A stretch of DNA of 64,000 bases, from positions 248,001 to 312,000 of the forward strand of contig LXYP01000045.1 of the NCBI GenBank assembly GCA_001650955.1, read 5' to 3'. A model generated the notes under the pieces. That model did no database searches. It worked only from the letters and a program-made list of their open reading frames with translations, and was not told the DNA's origin. Position numbers and translations under genes: made by a program. Below, in pieces: positions 8,102 through 17,762 of this stretch; position 1 is the stretch's first letter; each line of letters begins with the position of its first letter. This stretch comes from Sphingomonadales bacterium EhC05. GTDB lineage: Bacteria > Pseudomonadota > Alphaproteobacteria > Sphingomonadales > Sphingomonadaceae.

Positions 8102-9847
8102 CTAGCGTTGGGTAAAACGGATTTTCTTTTTGTCAGGCTTGTCCGGAAAATCGGGCCAATGATTCTGCGCGAGCGCCCGTGCACTTGCCGAATGCAAATC
8201 CGCTTGTTTCTCGTACATCCAATAGTTTCGCAGGATTATCGATACATATCCTCTGGTTTCAACATAAGGGATGCTTTCCATGAACAGCAGCGGATCGTCA
8301 TTGTCTTTGATCTCGCTGTTCCAGCGCTGAACCGCGCCCGGCCCAGCGTTGTAGGCAGCGGCGATTTTGGGTAATTTTCCACCGGTTATCGATGATTTGC
8401 TGAGATATTCGAGATAAGACTGACCATATTCCAGATTTGTGGACGCCTGAAATAACTGGCTTTTGTCAAATCGCTTCCCATTGGCTTTGGCAATGTCGCC
8501 AGCGGTTCCGGGGCGCACCTGCATCAATCCGATCGCATTGGCCGAACTCACCGCCTTGCTGCGAAAGGCTGATTCTTGAAGCGTATGCGCATAGACCAGA
8601 GCTGGATCGACTCGCCAGCCACCATCCGGCGTCCATTTCGGCGCCGGAAAGCGAGCCTCTGAATCTGGCTTGAAGCCGCGCGGAGCGTGATGTGCCAGCC
8701 ACAATTGGGTGCGCGGCAGGTTCAGCTCCCGGGCCAGTTTCAAAAGTGCGGAATGGTCTTGGCCGCCACCGAGTGTCGCCTGATGGCGCATCACCTCATC
8801 GGCCAGCGCGTCCTCGCCGATTTCGACCAAGGCAATCGCGCTACGCACATTTTCATGTTGTTCGAGAGTGCGCCAGTCTGACTTTTCAAAAGCCTGGGTC
8901 GGAGCTGATTTGCTTGTTTCCATTCCCAGGGCTTGGGCCGCCAGGAGACCATAGAAGCTTTCGGATTGTTTGGCAGCCGTTTGCAGCTTGCCTTGGACTT
9001 TCTGGGGTTGGCCGCATTTGACGTCGGCGCGCGCGCTCCAATAGAGGCCTGCCGTCCTCAGTTCCGAACTTTCTCCCCGGCGACTGACTTTGTCAAACGC
9101 TTCGCTGGCCGTCTTGCAATCATTGAGCCGCCACGAGGCCAGGCCTACCACCCAATCAGCATGAACAACCCAGTTACCTTCACCTTTTTGCGCATTTTGG
9201 GCTACGCGCAGCGCGGATCGATCGTCATTCTCAATATAATATGACCATGCTATCCGCTGCTCCAGCTCGGTGCGCGCTTCCTTTGACATATTACCAACCG
9301 ACGAGCCGAGCAGGGATTCTGCCGCCTGCGGGTTGTCTTTTTTGATATAGTCGATGATTCGTCCGCGAATATTATTCGCCGTGCGATCCGATTGTACCGA
9401 CTTTGGTTTGGACCGGATTGCCGTACCGGGAATGAAAGACAAATTTCGTCGCTGGGGCAGTGCGGGCAATATTTGCGCGCCACGCCTTTGCGCCAGTCGA
9501 CCCAGTTGCGCGGCTTGCGGGATATGTGGTGCTTCGTTGACCAGCGTCAGCAAAGGTCCCAATTCCGCTCGCGGAGAATTTGCGGCGAGAAAATATTCTG
9601 CCTGGGCGATGGCTTTCAACGGGCTATTTGGCGCGCTGTCCATCAGGGATTTTGCAGCGTCCCATTGGTTGGCGCTCATGGCACCGAACAGCGCCCGATA
9701 ATGTTCCGATTGTTTGCGCTTGATCTGGGAGGGGATATCTTTTGCGACAGATGCGCTTTTGTAGATTACCGCGCCACCATCTGCAGCCGAGACGGGCATG
9801 GCGGGGAGGGCAATGAGCGAAGTGATAAGTGCAATCTTCAATTTCAC
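8102..9847 (-). CDS. Soluble lytic murein transglycosylase (Slt-type)
   Basis: 581 residues. A signal peptide (LKIALITSLIALPAMPVSA) sends it to the periplasm. A long helical superhelix of about 390 residues precedes a C-terminal lysozyme-like domain with catalytic E425 (TLQESAFRS), GLMQVRPGTA and YNAGPGAVQRW. It cleaves the MurNAc-GlcNAc bond of peptidoglycan, forming 1,6-anhydroMurNAc. The GTG start overlaps the upstream stop as GTGA (9844-9847); an upstream in-frame ATG would add 13 residues and a deeper overlap. Confidence 0.93.
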   Translation of the reverse strand: MKLKIALITSLIALPAMPVSAADGGAVIYKSASVAKDIPSQIKRKQSEHYRALFGAMSANQWDAAKSLMDSAPNSPLKAIAQAEYFLAANSPRAELGPLLTLVNEAPHIPQAAQLGRLAQRRGAQILPALPQRRNLSFIPGTAIRSKPKSVQSDRTANNIRGRIIDYIKKDNPQAAESLLGSSVGNMSKEARTELEQRIAWSYYIENDDRSALRVAQNAQKGEGNWVVHADWVVGLASWRLNDCKTASEAFDKVSRRGESSELRTAGLYWSARADVKCGQPQKVQGKLQTAAKQSESFYGLLAAQALGMETSKSAPTQAFEKSDWRTLEQHENVRSAIALVEIGEDALADEVMRHQATLGGGQDHSALLKLARELNLPRTQLWLAHHAPRGFKPDSEARFPAPKWTPDGGWRVDPALVYAHTLQESAFRSKAVSSANAIGLMQVRPGTAGDIAKANGKRFDKSQLFQASTNLEYGQSYLEYLSKSSITGGKLPKIAAAYNAGPGAVQRWNSEIKDNDDPLLFMESIPYVETRGYVSIILRNYWMYEKQADLHSASARALAQNHWPDFPDKPDKKKIRFTQR

Positions 9848-10644
9848 GAGCCAGAAATCCTTGTTAGCATTTGCAAATCCTTCCAAGCCTCGGCCTTAAA
9901 CTGTGGCCGCTCGATAAGTATCCGCGGATGAAACGTTACGATTGCATCCGTTTTGGAGGAAAAATGGTTAATATTTTGTTTCTTTTGGCGGGCGGTAAGC
10001 AAATCCTGACCAAAGAACATCTTGGCCGCCAGGTCACCGAGCAAGATGATCTGCTTGGGTTCGACCAGTTGGATATGATGGTTCATCCGCGCCTTGAACT
10101 GCGGCCAAAGGTCTTTTTCGATTGTCCCGTCGACCGGTTTCGTAACGGCAATCGATGCCAGATAGGTCTGCGTAGATTCGCAGCCAATGGCAGCAAGCAT
10201 TTTCGACAATAATTTCTGGTTGAGATCGTTGAAAAGTTGATGCTCCCCAGAATCATTTCTTTCGGGCAGCGCGCTGATCACCATGATTTCAGGGCTCATC
10301 GGACCAGTGGGAAGACAAATATCTCGTGACCATTTGCCTTCGACCAGATTCACGGGATTTGCGAGCCACTCCAGGAAACCTCGGTAACTCGACGGATATA
10401 TCTCTTCGACCATTGCTGATGACAGAGGTTGGGGCTGCGTTTCGATAGCGGGTGGCGGTTGCGTCTCAACAATTGGCACGGCCTTCGAAAGCGAAGGGAC
10501 ATGCTCTATCGCTTTTTCAGACAATAAGGTGCTGGGTTGCTCGTTATAATGTTGGTCAACGCCAGCCATCTCCCACCAATGCTGTAGACTGTGGATAATC
10601 TCTTCAGGACTATGGCTAGATGATATGGCTTGGGTCGAATTCAT
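9844..10644 (-). CDS. Uracil-DNA glycosylase superfamily protein, divergent
   Basis: 266 residues. After a low-complexity, Pro/Gln-rich stretch (about 40-80), the C-terminal 170 residues follow the family 4-like UDG layout: LPTGPMSPEIMVISALPER where active enzymes have the GEAPG-type loop, a central LLGDLAAKMFFG, and the C-terminal TFHPRILIERPQFKAEAW corresponding to the HP...L minor-groove loop. The cysteine quartet for the 4Fe-4S cluster of family 4 is absent and the first catalytic loop is changed, so glycosylase activity is doubtful. Coupled to the transglycosylase by GTGA. Confidence 0.75.
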   Translation of the reverse strand: MNSTQAISSSHSPEEIIHSLQHWWEMAGVDQHYNEQPSTLLSEKAIEHVPSLSKAVPIVETQPPPAIETQPQPLSSAMVEEIYPSSYRGFLEWLANPVNLVEGKWSRDICLPTGPMSPEIMVISALPERNDSGEHQLFNDLNQKLLSKMLAAIGCESTQTYLASIAVTKPVDGTIEKDLWPQFKARMNHHIQLVEPKQIILLGDLAAKMFFGQDLLTARQKKQNINHFSSKTDAIVTFHPRILIERPQFKAEAWKDLQMLTRISGS

Positions 10645-10825
10645 ATATCCATAGAGTCATGGCTTGACCCAATCGTCAATTCGTAAGAAAGCTGCAGCTG
10701 CCGAGCGGGTGGCATTTTGCGACAGACCGAAATTGCACGGCGAGCTTTGGAATATTATTTGAATATGATCGTGAAGAACATGCATATCCGTTTCCAGGAA
10801 ATTCGAGCGATACTGGACGAGTGAA

Positions 10826-12550
10826 ATGACAGGATCTTTGGAAACACTCAATATCAGAAGATTGTGGAGGCCCCCAATTTTAAGACTATCCAACTTCGGT
10901 CTATGTTTGACATTTTTTTTGGCCTTTGGTCCGTCACCGGCTGTAGCCACGCTGGACCAAAGCCAAATCTCGCTGGAGCGCTTTGTCGAAGCGCGGCTCG
11001 CAGAATCTTCAGGTGAACCACTGATTGCCGCGTCAATCTATGCAGAAGGTCTCGCAGCCGCACCGGATAATGAATTGCTGGCCGCCAAAGCTTATGTAAA
11101 GGCCATCGAGGTGGGTAATTTTGATCTCGCGTTGAAGGCTGTGAACAGTCTTCAGTTGCGGGGCAAGGCCGATGCCGAAATGCCGCTGCTACAGTTTATC
11201 GACGCCTATAATAATCGCGACTGGCAATCCGCGGAAAATGCAATTGTAGAGCTTGAAGCACTCAGAAATTTCGCATTTCTGGCGCCTTTTCTTGAAACCT
11301 GGATGGCGGTCGAAAAAGGCGACGATGCACAAGCAATTTTTGCCCGGACAAAGGAAAATACGAGCTCTAACTTCTATCATTACGAACAGCTTGTCTTGCT
11401 GAATCTTGCGACCGGCAATGATCGCGATGCGATACAATTGCTGACGACAATAGTGGAGCGAAATGAAGCAAGAATGGCGCCCGTACGGGTCATTGCAGCT
11501 CGGCATTTCTGGAGCAAGAATGATCCGGAAACCGCTCTGAAGATCCTCCAATTTCGGCGATCTGGTCCGGAACAAAAGCTGTTTCGCCAGATCGAGAATG
11601 GCGAGAAGCGTCGCGTTGCGAGACGGGTCAACGGCGAAACTGGACTGGGCTTTCTGTTCCAAAGATTATCGAATGACCTCGCTGCCCAACGCGCTCAATT
11701 TCTATCATTGCTAATGGCGCAGCTGGCCTATCGCCTGGAACCCAAGTCGGACTATACCCGACTCACACTTGGCCGTGCCTATGCAGGCGCAGAATTTCGT
11801 CAATTGGCGGTTGCGGAATTCGCGGAGATCAAGGCTGAAAGTCCATATTTTCTGGCGGGCATAAGCTCTGAAATTGCTAGCCTGGTATCCGAAAACAAAT
11901 ATGATCAAGCACAACAACGTCTCAGCGCCGCGATTGAACGAGACACTGCCTCGCCTCAGCTTCAGGTTTTGAAAGGGCAAGTGCTTCAAGCGCGAGGCGA
12001 CTATGCTGCTGCTGCGGATGCATTTGCCCAAGCCATCATTCTGGCAGAAAATATTGAAGCGTCTGACGCGTTGCTCGCCAATTATTGGTTGGCGCTTGGC
12101 GGCGCGCAGGAACAGGCGGGAATTTGGCCGGAAGGATTGGAATCGCTCCGGAAAGCCAATGAATTGCTCCCCAATTCGCCGAGCATTTTAAACTATCTGG
12201 GCTATGCGCAATTGGAGCGTCTCGAGAATAAGCAGGAAGCAATCGCGGCCATCCGGGAAGCGCATGCGCTGCGGCCTTCTTCGCCAGCAATTACCGACTC
12301 GCTGGGCTGGGCCTATTTTGTAATTGGTGAGGCCGATCAAGCCGTCGTCTATCTCGAACAGGCTTTGGCGGGGGAACCCCAGGATCCAACGATAAATGAA
12401 CATCTTGGGGATGCCTATTGGACGCTCGGACGCAAATATGAAGCGCGATATGCGTGGAAGTCTGCGAAATTATTTGCCGAGGACGAAGATTTTGAACGAT
12501 TGGCGAGCAAGATAGAGGTCGGACTACAGTCCGATAAGACTTCTCCCTGA
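10826..12550 (+). CDS. Tetratricopeptide repeat protein, exported
   Basis: 574 residues. A hydrophobic stretch at about 24-41 ending PAVA looks like a signal sequence with a long n-region. The remainder is helical-repeat sequence; clear TPR units occur at about 370-540 (A-x-RGDYAAAADAFAQAI, NSPSILNYLGYAQLE, SPAITDSLGWAYFVIGEADQA, DPTINEHLGDAYWTLG). This is a protein-protein scaffold; the partner is unknown. It ends in TGATG, overlapping ispE by one base. Confidence 0.88.
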   Translation: MTGSLETLNIRRLWRPPILRLSNFGLCLTFFLAFGPSPAVATLDQSQISLERFVEARLAESSGEPLIAASIYAEGLAAAPDNELLAAKAYVKAIEVGNFDLALKAVNSLQLRGKADAEMPLLQFIDAYNNRDWQSAENAIVELEALRNFAFLAPFLETWMAVEKGDDAQAIFARTKENTSSNFYHYEQLVLLNLATGNDRDAIQLLTTIVERNEARMAPVRVIAARHFWSKNDPETALKILQFRRSGPEQKLFRQIENGEKRRVARRVNGETGLGFLFQRLSNDLAAQRAQFLSLLMAQLAYRLEPKSDYTRLTLGRAYAGAEFRQLAVAEFAEIKAESPYFLAGISSEIASLVSENKYDQAQQRLSAAIERDTASPQLQVLKGQVLQARGDYAAAADAFAQAIILAENIEASDALLANYWLALGGAQEQAGIWPEGLESLRKANELLPNSPSILNYLGYAQLERLENKQEAIAAIREAHALRPSSPAITDSLGWAYFVIGEADQAVVYLEQALAGEPQDPTINEHLGDAYWTLGRKYEARYAWKSAKLFAEDEDFERLASKIEVGLQSDKTSP

Positions 12551-13404
12551 TGGGCAATGCGCTTCCGCAAGCGGTCGGGTGGGAGACGGCATATGCAAAA
12601 ATCAATCTCGCTCTTCATGTCCGCCGACGATTGCCAAATGGCTATCATGAGATTGAGACTATTTTTGCATTTCTGGATCGCGGAGACAGATTGAGAGTTC
12701 AACCCAGCGATTGCCTACAATTGACAATCGACGGACCTTTTGGTGCGGGGCTGGACCAAGAAGATAATCTCGTGACAGATGCCGCTAAGTTTCTCGCCAC
12801 CCACGCCAATATTCCAGCCGCTGCCCATATCATACTCGAAAAAAACCTGCCGGTTTCATCGGGAATCGGCGGAGGGTCAGCGGATGCAGCCGCAGCGCTG
12901 CGCCTGCTCAACAAATTTTGGGACATCAACCTTCCGCTCCGCGAGCTTGCCAGTCTTTCTGCTTCGCTTGGTGCAGATGTTCCTGCTTGCGTGATCAGCC
13001 AAACATGTCTCGGTACCGGAATTGGACAGGATTTGGTACCCGTCGATGATCTCGCGCTCCGCGGTATGCGTGTTTTGCTAGTCAACCCTCGCGTTGCCAT
13101 CTCAACCGCGCAAATATTTCGGGATTGGGATGGCGTGGATGGCGGATCGCTCGGTGACGGCGACATATTGAGCATGTCGAGCAAGGGGCGCAACGATCTT
13201 GAGCGCCCGGCGATTGCGCAGCTGCCGCTGATCAAGGATATCCTGGACAAGCTGAGCCAAACAGATCCGGTCTTGCATCGCATGTCGGGGTCAGGAGCGA
13301 CATGTTTTGCCCTTTTCGATGATACGGAAGCTGCCGATATCGCGCAATTCAAATTGTTACAGGCGATGCCGGAAGCATGGGCCTTGACTGGAGAAATTCG
13401 ATAA
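12550..13404 (+). CDS. ispE: 4-diphosphocytidyl-2-C-methyl-D-erythritol kinase
   Basis: 284 residues, GHMP kinase fold. It phosphorylates CDP-methylerythritol in the non-mevalonate isoprenoid pathway. Evidence: N-terminal AYAKINLALHV, ATP-loop LPVSSGIGGGSADAAAALR near 100-118, and the C-terminal GHMP motif MSGSGATCFALF. Translationally coupled to the TPR gene (TGATG). No other MEP-pathway gene is in the window. Confidence 0.97.
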   Translation: MGNALPQAVGWETAYAKINLALHVRRRLPNGYHEIETIFAFLDRGDRLRVQPSDCLQLTIDGPFGAGLDQEDNLVTDAAKFLATHANIPAAAHIILEKNLPVSSGIGGGSADAAAALRLLNKFWDINLPLRELASLSASLGADVPACVISQTCLGTGIGQDLVPVDDLALRGMRVLLVNPRVAISTAQIFRDWDGVDGGSLGDGDILSMSSKGRNDLERPAIAQLPLIKDILDKLSQTDPVLHRMSGSGATCFALFDDTEAADIAQFKLLQAMPEAWALTGEIR

Positions 13405-13405
13405 T

Positions 13406-14131
13406 ATGAACAGCCCGTTTAACATATTTGGAGTGCCACGCGAAAATTCTGTGCTGATTGTCGCTGATCATGCCTCGAACCATGTCCCCGAAGATATTGA
13501 TCTCCAAATTTCCGCGGAGTTTCTCGACGATCATATTGCTGTCGATATTGGCACTGCGGCCATTGCCGAGATGATGACCGAAAATATCGGCTACATGTCA
13601 ATCTTGGCTGGAATCTCTCGGTTGGTGACCGATTTTAACCGCTATCCAGAAGATGCTTCGGTGATTCCCGAACATAGTGATGCCATCGAGATACTGGGTA
13701 ACAAGGTCACTGCGCAAGCGCGTCAAGATCGTCTGGATGCCTATTATCACCCCTATCATGATCGGGTAAAGCAGCTGATTGCAGACCTGTCTCCGCAACT
13801 GATATTGTCGCTGCACAGCTTCTCTCCCCAACTTCGCTCCAATCCGGAAATTGCCCGGCCGTGGGATATTGGCGTGCTCTATAACGAATATGATATTGCC
13901 TCGCGTTTTGCGATCCGGTTTCTCGAGGAAGAAGGCCTCATCGTCGGCGATCAATTGCCTTATTCGGGCAAAGATTTGAACGCGACGATGAACCGCCAGG
14001 CGGAAGCCATTGGTCAACCCTATTTTGGCATAGAAATTCGGCAGGATTTGATTTCCGATGAAACCGGACAGCGGCGATTTTCAGCCCTTTTGCAAAGAAC
14101 CTGTGATAAAATCAGAACGGCGCTTGCCTAA
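13406..14131 (+). CDS. N-formylglutamate amidohydrolase family protein
   Basis: 241 residues. N-terminal VLIVADHASNHVPED (residues 16-30) and later LSLHSFSPQLR and GKDLNATMNRQAEAIG are characteristic of the FGase family, zinc enzymes releasing formate from N-formylglutamate in histidine breakdown. No hut gene is nearby, and family members of this length are widespread outside hut operons, so the exact substrate is uncertain. Starts two bases after ispE. Confidence 0.87.
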   Translation: MNSPFNIFGVPRENSVLIVADHASNHVPEDIDLQISAEFLDDHIAVDIGTAAIAEMMTENIGYMSILAGISRLVTDFNRYPEDASVIPEHSDAIEILGNKVTAQARQDRLDAYYHPYHDRVKQLIADLSPQLILSLHSFSPQLRSNPEIARPWDIGVLYNEYDIASRFAIRFLEEEGLIVGDQLPYSGKDLNATMNRQAEAIGQPYFGIEIRQDLISDETGQRRFSALLQRTCDKIRTALA

Positions 14132-14189
14132 AGGCAGAAGTTTTGGAAGGACGAGCGCGAGATAAACAATGTTTGAATGGGACGAGTGA

Positions 14190-15911
14190 ATGACCCGAAG
14201 TTTCGATAAATCCAAATTGCCAAGTCGGCACGTCAGCGTTGGTCCAGAGCGCGCGCCGCAGCGGAGCTATTATTATGCGATGGGCATGACCGAGGAAGAT
14301 ATCGCTAAGCCATTTGTCGGTATCGCCTCAGCAGGCAATGACAGCGCGCCGTGCAACACGTTGCTCGATGCACAGGCGGACATTGCGCGTGAAGGTGTGA
14401 TCGCGGCGGGAGGCACGCCGCGTCGTTTCAACACGATTACGGTGACGGATGGCATTGCCATGGGCCATCAGGGGATGAAATCCTCGCTGGTTTCTCGTGA
14501 AGTCATCGCGGACAGTGTTGAGCTTAGCGTGCGGGGGCACTGCTATGACGCAGTCATCGGCTATGCCGGTTGTGACAAAAGCCTGCCGGGAATGATGATG
14601 GCTATGTTGCGGCTCAATGTTCCATCAATCTTTGTCTATGGGGGCTCGATCCTGCCGGGGCGCTTTCATGATCAGGATGTGACCGTCGTCGATGTATTCG
14701 AGGCTGTCGGTCAGCATAGCGCTGGAAATTGTCCGTTGCAGGAATTGATCGAGCTCGAAAAAGTCGCATGCCCAGGGCACGGCGCGTGCGGTGGGCAATT
14801 TACGGCCAATACGATGGCCTGTGTGGCGGAAGCCATTGGCCTTTCTCTGCCCAATAGCAATATGGCTCCAGCGCCCTATCAAACCCGTGATGACATGGCG
14901 CGGGCGGCGGGACGCCAGATCATGGACTTGATTGAATTGAATCTCCGGCCGCGCGATATTTGCACCAAGGACGCTTTTACAAACGCAGCACGGGTTGTTG
15001 CGGCAACCGGCGGATCGACCAATGCGGCCTTGCATTTGCCCGCCATGGCCAATGAAGTGGGAATTGATTTCGATCTTTTTGACGTTGCAGAAATATTTAA
15101 AACCACACCCTATCTCGCGGATTTGAAACCAGGTGGCAAATATGTCGCCAAGGACATGCATGACGCTGGCGGTGTCTATATGTTGATGAAAACGATGATG
15201 GATCATGGCTTGCTTGTCGGCGATTGCATCACCGTGACTGGGAAGACCCTGGGCGAGAATATCGAGGAAATCACCTGGAACCCGGATCAGAAAGTCATCT
15301 ATGATGTGGATCATGCGATCACCAAGACGGGCGGGGTTGTTGGCCTGAAGGGTTCGCTGGCGCCAGAAGGCGCGATTGTGAAGGTCGCAGGAATGGATCG
15401 TTTGCAATTCCGTGGCCCGGCGCAGGTGTTCGAATGCGAAGAAGATGCTTTTGAAGCGGTCAAACAGAAGCAGATCAGAGAAGGTGCTGTCGTGGTTATC
15501 CGCAACGAAGGCCCCAAAGGCGGACCGGGTATGCGCGAAATGCTCGCTACTACCGCCGCGCTATATGGCCAGGGCATGGGCGAGAAAGTCGCGCTGATCA
15601 CAGATGGTCGTTTCTCGGGGGCGACGCGGGGATTTTGCATCGGCCATGTCGGACCGGAAGCCGCCGATGGCGGGCCGATTGGCTTGATCCAGGAAGGCGA
15701 TATGATCAACATCGATGCGACTGCCGGGATTATCGATCTCGAGGTCGACGAACAAGAACTCGAATTGCGACGCGGAGAATTTACACGACGCGATAATGAT
15801 TATGGTTCAGGAGCCTTGTGGCGCTTTGCGCAAAATGTCGGCCCGGCCTATCAGGGCGCGGTCACCCATCCCGGAGCGAAAGCAGAGAAACATGTCTATG
15901 CGGATATCTAG
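14190..15911 (+). CDS. ilvD: Dihydroxy-acid dehydratase
   Basis: 573 residues, full length. It dehydrates 2,3-dihydroxy-isovalerate and its methyl homologue in valine, leucine and isoleucine synthesis. Iron-sulfur cysteines are visible at C55 (SAPCNT), C128 (AGCDKS) and C200 ([12 protein letters not shown]); the spacing fits the 2Fe-2S IlvD/Edd family. Late motif [19 protein letters not shown] is also canonical. GACGAG precedes the ATG. The lipoprotein gene begins inside its 3' end. Confidence 0.97.
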   Translation: MTRSFDKSKLPSRHVSVGPERAPQRSYYYAMGMTEEDIAKPFVGIASAGNDSAPCNTLLDAQADIAREGVIAAGGTPRRFNTITVTDGIAMGHQGMKSSLVSREVIADSVELSVRGHCYDAVIGYAGCDKSLPGMMMAMLRLNVPSIFVYGGSILPGRFHDQDVTVVDVFEAVGQHSAGNCPLQELIELEKVACPGHGACGGQFTANTMACVAEAIGLSLPNSNMAPAPYQTRDDMARAAGRQIMDLIELNLRPRDICTKDAFTNAARVVAATGGSTNAALHLPAMANEVGIDFDLFDVAEIFKTTPYLADLKPGGKYVAKDMHDAGGVYMLMKTMMDHGLLVGDCITVTGKTLGENIEEITWNPDQKVIYDVDHAITKTGGVVGLKGSLAPEGAIVKVAGMDRLQFRGPAQVFECEEDAFEAVKQKQIREGAVVVIRNEGPKGGPGMREMLATTAALYGQGMGEKVALITDGRFSGATRGFCIGHVGPEAADGGPIGLIQEGDMINIDATAGIIDLEVDEQELELRRGEFTRRDNDYGSGALWRFAQNVGPAYQGAVTHPGAKAEKHVYADI

Positions 15912-16350
15912 CGTCATTGCCTTTTCGTTGTTGCTGACGGCCTGCGACAACCGACCGGACAATGAAATCCTGGCGGAAGCCGAGCAAAATGCAGCCGATC
16001 AAGCCTTGGATGATGGCAAGATTGAATGCGCGATCAATGGCGAAAGCGATTATACGCGCGGCTGCGAAACGGAACGATTGGCGGGAGAAGACGGCGTCAC
16101 GATGATCATTCGTCATCCTGATGGCGGATTTCGGCGGTTTAACGTGTTGACCGACGGTCGCGGCCTTGAAGCTGCCGATGGCTTTGACAAAGCCAAGGTC
16201 TCGATCGTCGAGGATGGCAAGATAATGGTCGTCGTCGGAACCGACAAATATCTGATTCCAGCCAAGATCAAGTCGGATGCGAAGCCCGAGTCAGCGGCTG
16301 CGGAAGATCCTGCAGCCACTGCGGATGAACCCGTTCAAGCAGGCAATTAG
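15892..16350 (+). CDS. Small hypothetical lipoprotein
   Basis: 152 residues from ATG 15892 (a second ATG lies two codons on). A short signal peptide ends in the lipobox LLTAC, so C18 is the likely lipidated residue. The mature part is acidic with a second cysteine pair (C44-region IECAINGES and GCETERL) and an Ala/Glu/Pro-rich tail. No family recognised. It overlaps ilvD by 20 bases and sits eight bases before nnr. The open frame continues upstream inside ilvD, but the lipobox fixes the start. Confidence 0.8.
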   Translation: MSMRISSVIAFSLLLTACDNRPDNEILAEAEQNAADQALDDGKIECAINGESDYTRGCETERLAGEDGVTMIIRHPDGGFRRFNVLTDGRGLEAADGFDKAKVSIVEDGKIMVVVGTDKYLIPAKIKSDAKPESAAAEDPAATADEPVQAGN

Positions 16351-16358
16351 AGGCGATA

Positions 16359-17762
16359 ATGCTCAATCACGGACATATTTTGACTGCTGCAGAGATGCAG
16401 CGGGCAGAACAGTCGTTGATTGATGCGGGTATTTCGGTTGAGCAGCTGATGGACCAGGCCGGGCAGGGGGCAGCGCAGATGATCTGGCGCATAGCCGCGG
16501 ACATGCCGACGCTGGTGCTCTGCGGTCCGGGCAATAATGGCGGCGACGGCTATGTCATTGCGCAATGGCTGCGTCAGAAAGGCGTCGACGTGATCGTCGC
16601 GGCTTCTGCTGATCCCAAGACCGATGCCGCGAAAAAGGCCAGGGCGATGTGGCAGGGCCAGACCATGGATGTGTCCGACGCCGCGCCGAGGGCGCAATTT
16701 GTCGACTGCCTGTTCGGAACGGGATTGACCCGGCCAGTTGACCCGCCGCTGTTCCAGCAGTTTCAGAGGCTGTTTTCTGCCGCCAAAAGACGTGTGGCAG
16801 TTGATCTCCCGAGCGGCGTGCAGTCGGACAATGGGATGCTGCTCAACAAACTGGGCACTTTCGATCTGACCATCGCTCTGGGCGCCTATAAACCGTCTCA
16901 TTTTCTGGAACCATCCCGATCGAAATTGAGCGATCTGGTTGCTGTGCCGATCGGAATCGATGCGGCCAGCGCCCTATCGCTGGTCGCCAAGCCAAAACTC
17001 ACTGCACCGGGCTCTGAAGACCACAAATATACACGCGGATTACTTGCCATCGTCGCCGGGAATATGCCGGGAGCTGCGCAATTGTCAGCAATGGCCGCCC
17101 AGCGCGCCGGAGCAGGATATGTCAAATTATTTGGTTCGAAAGGCAATATAGCGCCCCAGCCCAGCATCGTCTTCGCGCATGTCAGCGATGATACGGATCT
17201 CGCAAGTCAGCTGTCGGATCACCGGATTTCTGCCGTCGCCATCGGCCCCGGTCTTGGCCAGGATGAATTGGCATCGGCCTGGCTCGAAGCCGCGTTGCAG
17301 ACAGAAAAGCCGCTACTGCTGGATGCAGGCGCATTGCCGCTTGTCGGACGCCGCTTTTCCGAGACGGTGAAAAACCGCGGCGCCGAGACAGTGATCACGC
17401 CGCATGGCGGTGAATTTGCCGCGCTGACATCGAGCAATTCCGGAAATAAGCTGACCGATGTTCGCAATCTCTCTACACAATCGTCCGCGACCGTCCTGCT
17501 CAAGGGCGCGGACACGGTGATTGCCAGACCCGATGGCGAAACAAGGATTGCAGGCGACGGCTGTTCATGGCTCTCGACTGCCGGAACCGGAGATGTTCTG
17601 ACGGGGATCATCGCATCCCGGCTTGCCACCGGACTAAGTGGATTTGAGGCGGCCTGCCAGGGCCAATGGATCCACAATCGCGCGGCGCAGCTTGCCGGAC
17701 CAGTCTTTACGCCCGAGATACTGATTGATCATATCCCTCAAGCGCTCCAAGAGTGCCTATGA
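16359..17762 (+). CDS. nnr: Bifunctional NAD(P)H-hydrate epimerase / ADP-dependent dehydratase
   Basis: 467 residues with two domains: YjeF N-terminal epimerase (about 1-210; CGPGNNGGDGYVIAQWL, DCLFGTGL, VDLPSGVQSD) and the ribokinase-like dehydratase (about 220-465; ITPHGGEFAAL, LLKGADTVI, STAGTGDVLTGIIASRLA). Together they repair hydrated NADH and NADPH. Gene symbol by function; length and domain order match the E. coli fused protein. Coupled to the next gene by an ATGA overlap. Confidence 0.96.
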   Translation: MLNHGHILTAAEMQRAEQSLIDAGISVEQLMDQAGQGAAQMIWRIAADMPTLVLCGPGNNGGDGYVIAQWLRQKGVDVIVAASADPKTDAAKKARAMWQGQTMDVSDAAPRAQFVDCLFGTGLTRPVDPPLFQQFQRLFSAAKRRVAVDLPSGVQSDNGMLLNKLGTFDLTIALGAYKPSHFLEPSRSKLSDLVAVPIGIDAASALSLVAKPKLTAPGSEDHKYTRGLLAIVAGNMPGAAQLSAMAAQRAGAGYVKLFGSKGNIAPQPSIVFAHVSDDTDLASQLSDHRISAVAIGPGLGQDELASAWLEAALQTEKPLLLDAGALPLVGRRFSETVKNRGAETVITPHGGEFAALTSSNSGNKLTDVRNLSTQSSATVLLKGADTVIARPDGETRIAGDGCSWLSTAGTGDVLTGIIASRLATGLSGFEAACQGQWIHNRAAQLAGPVFTPEILIDHIPQALQECL

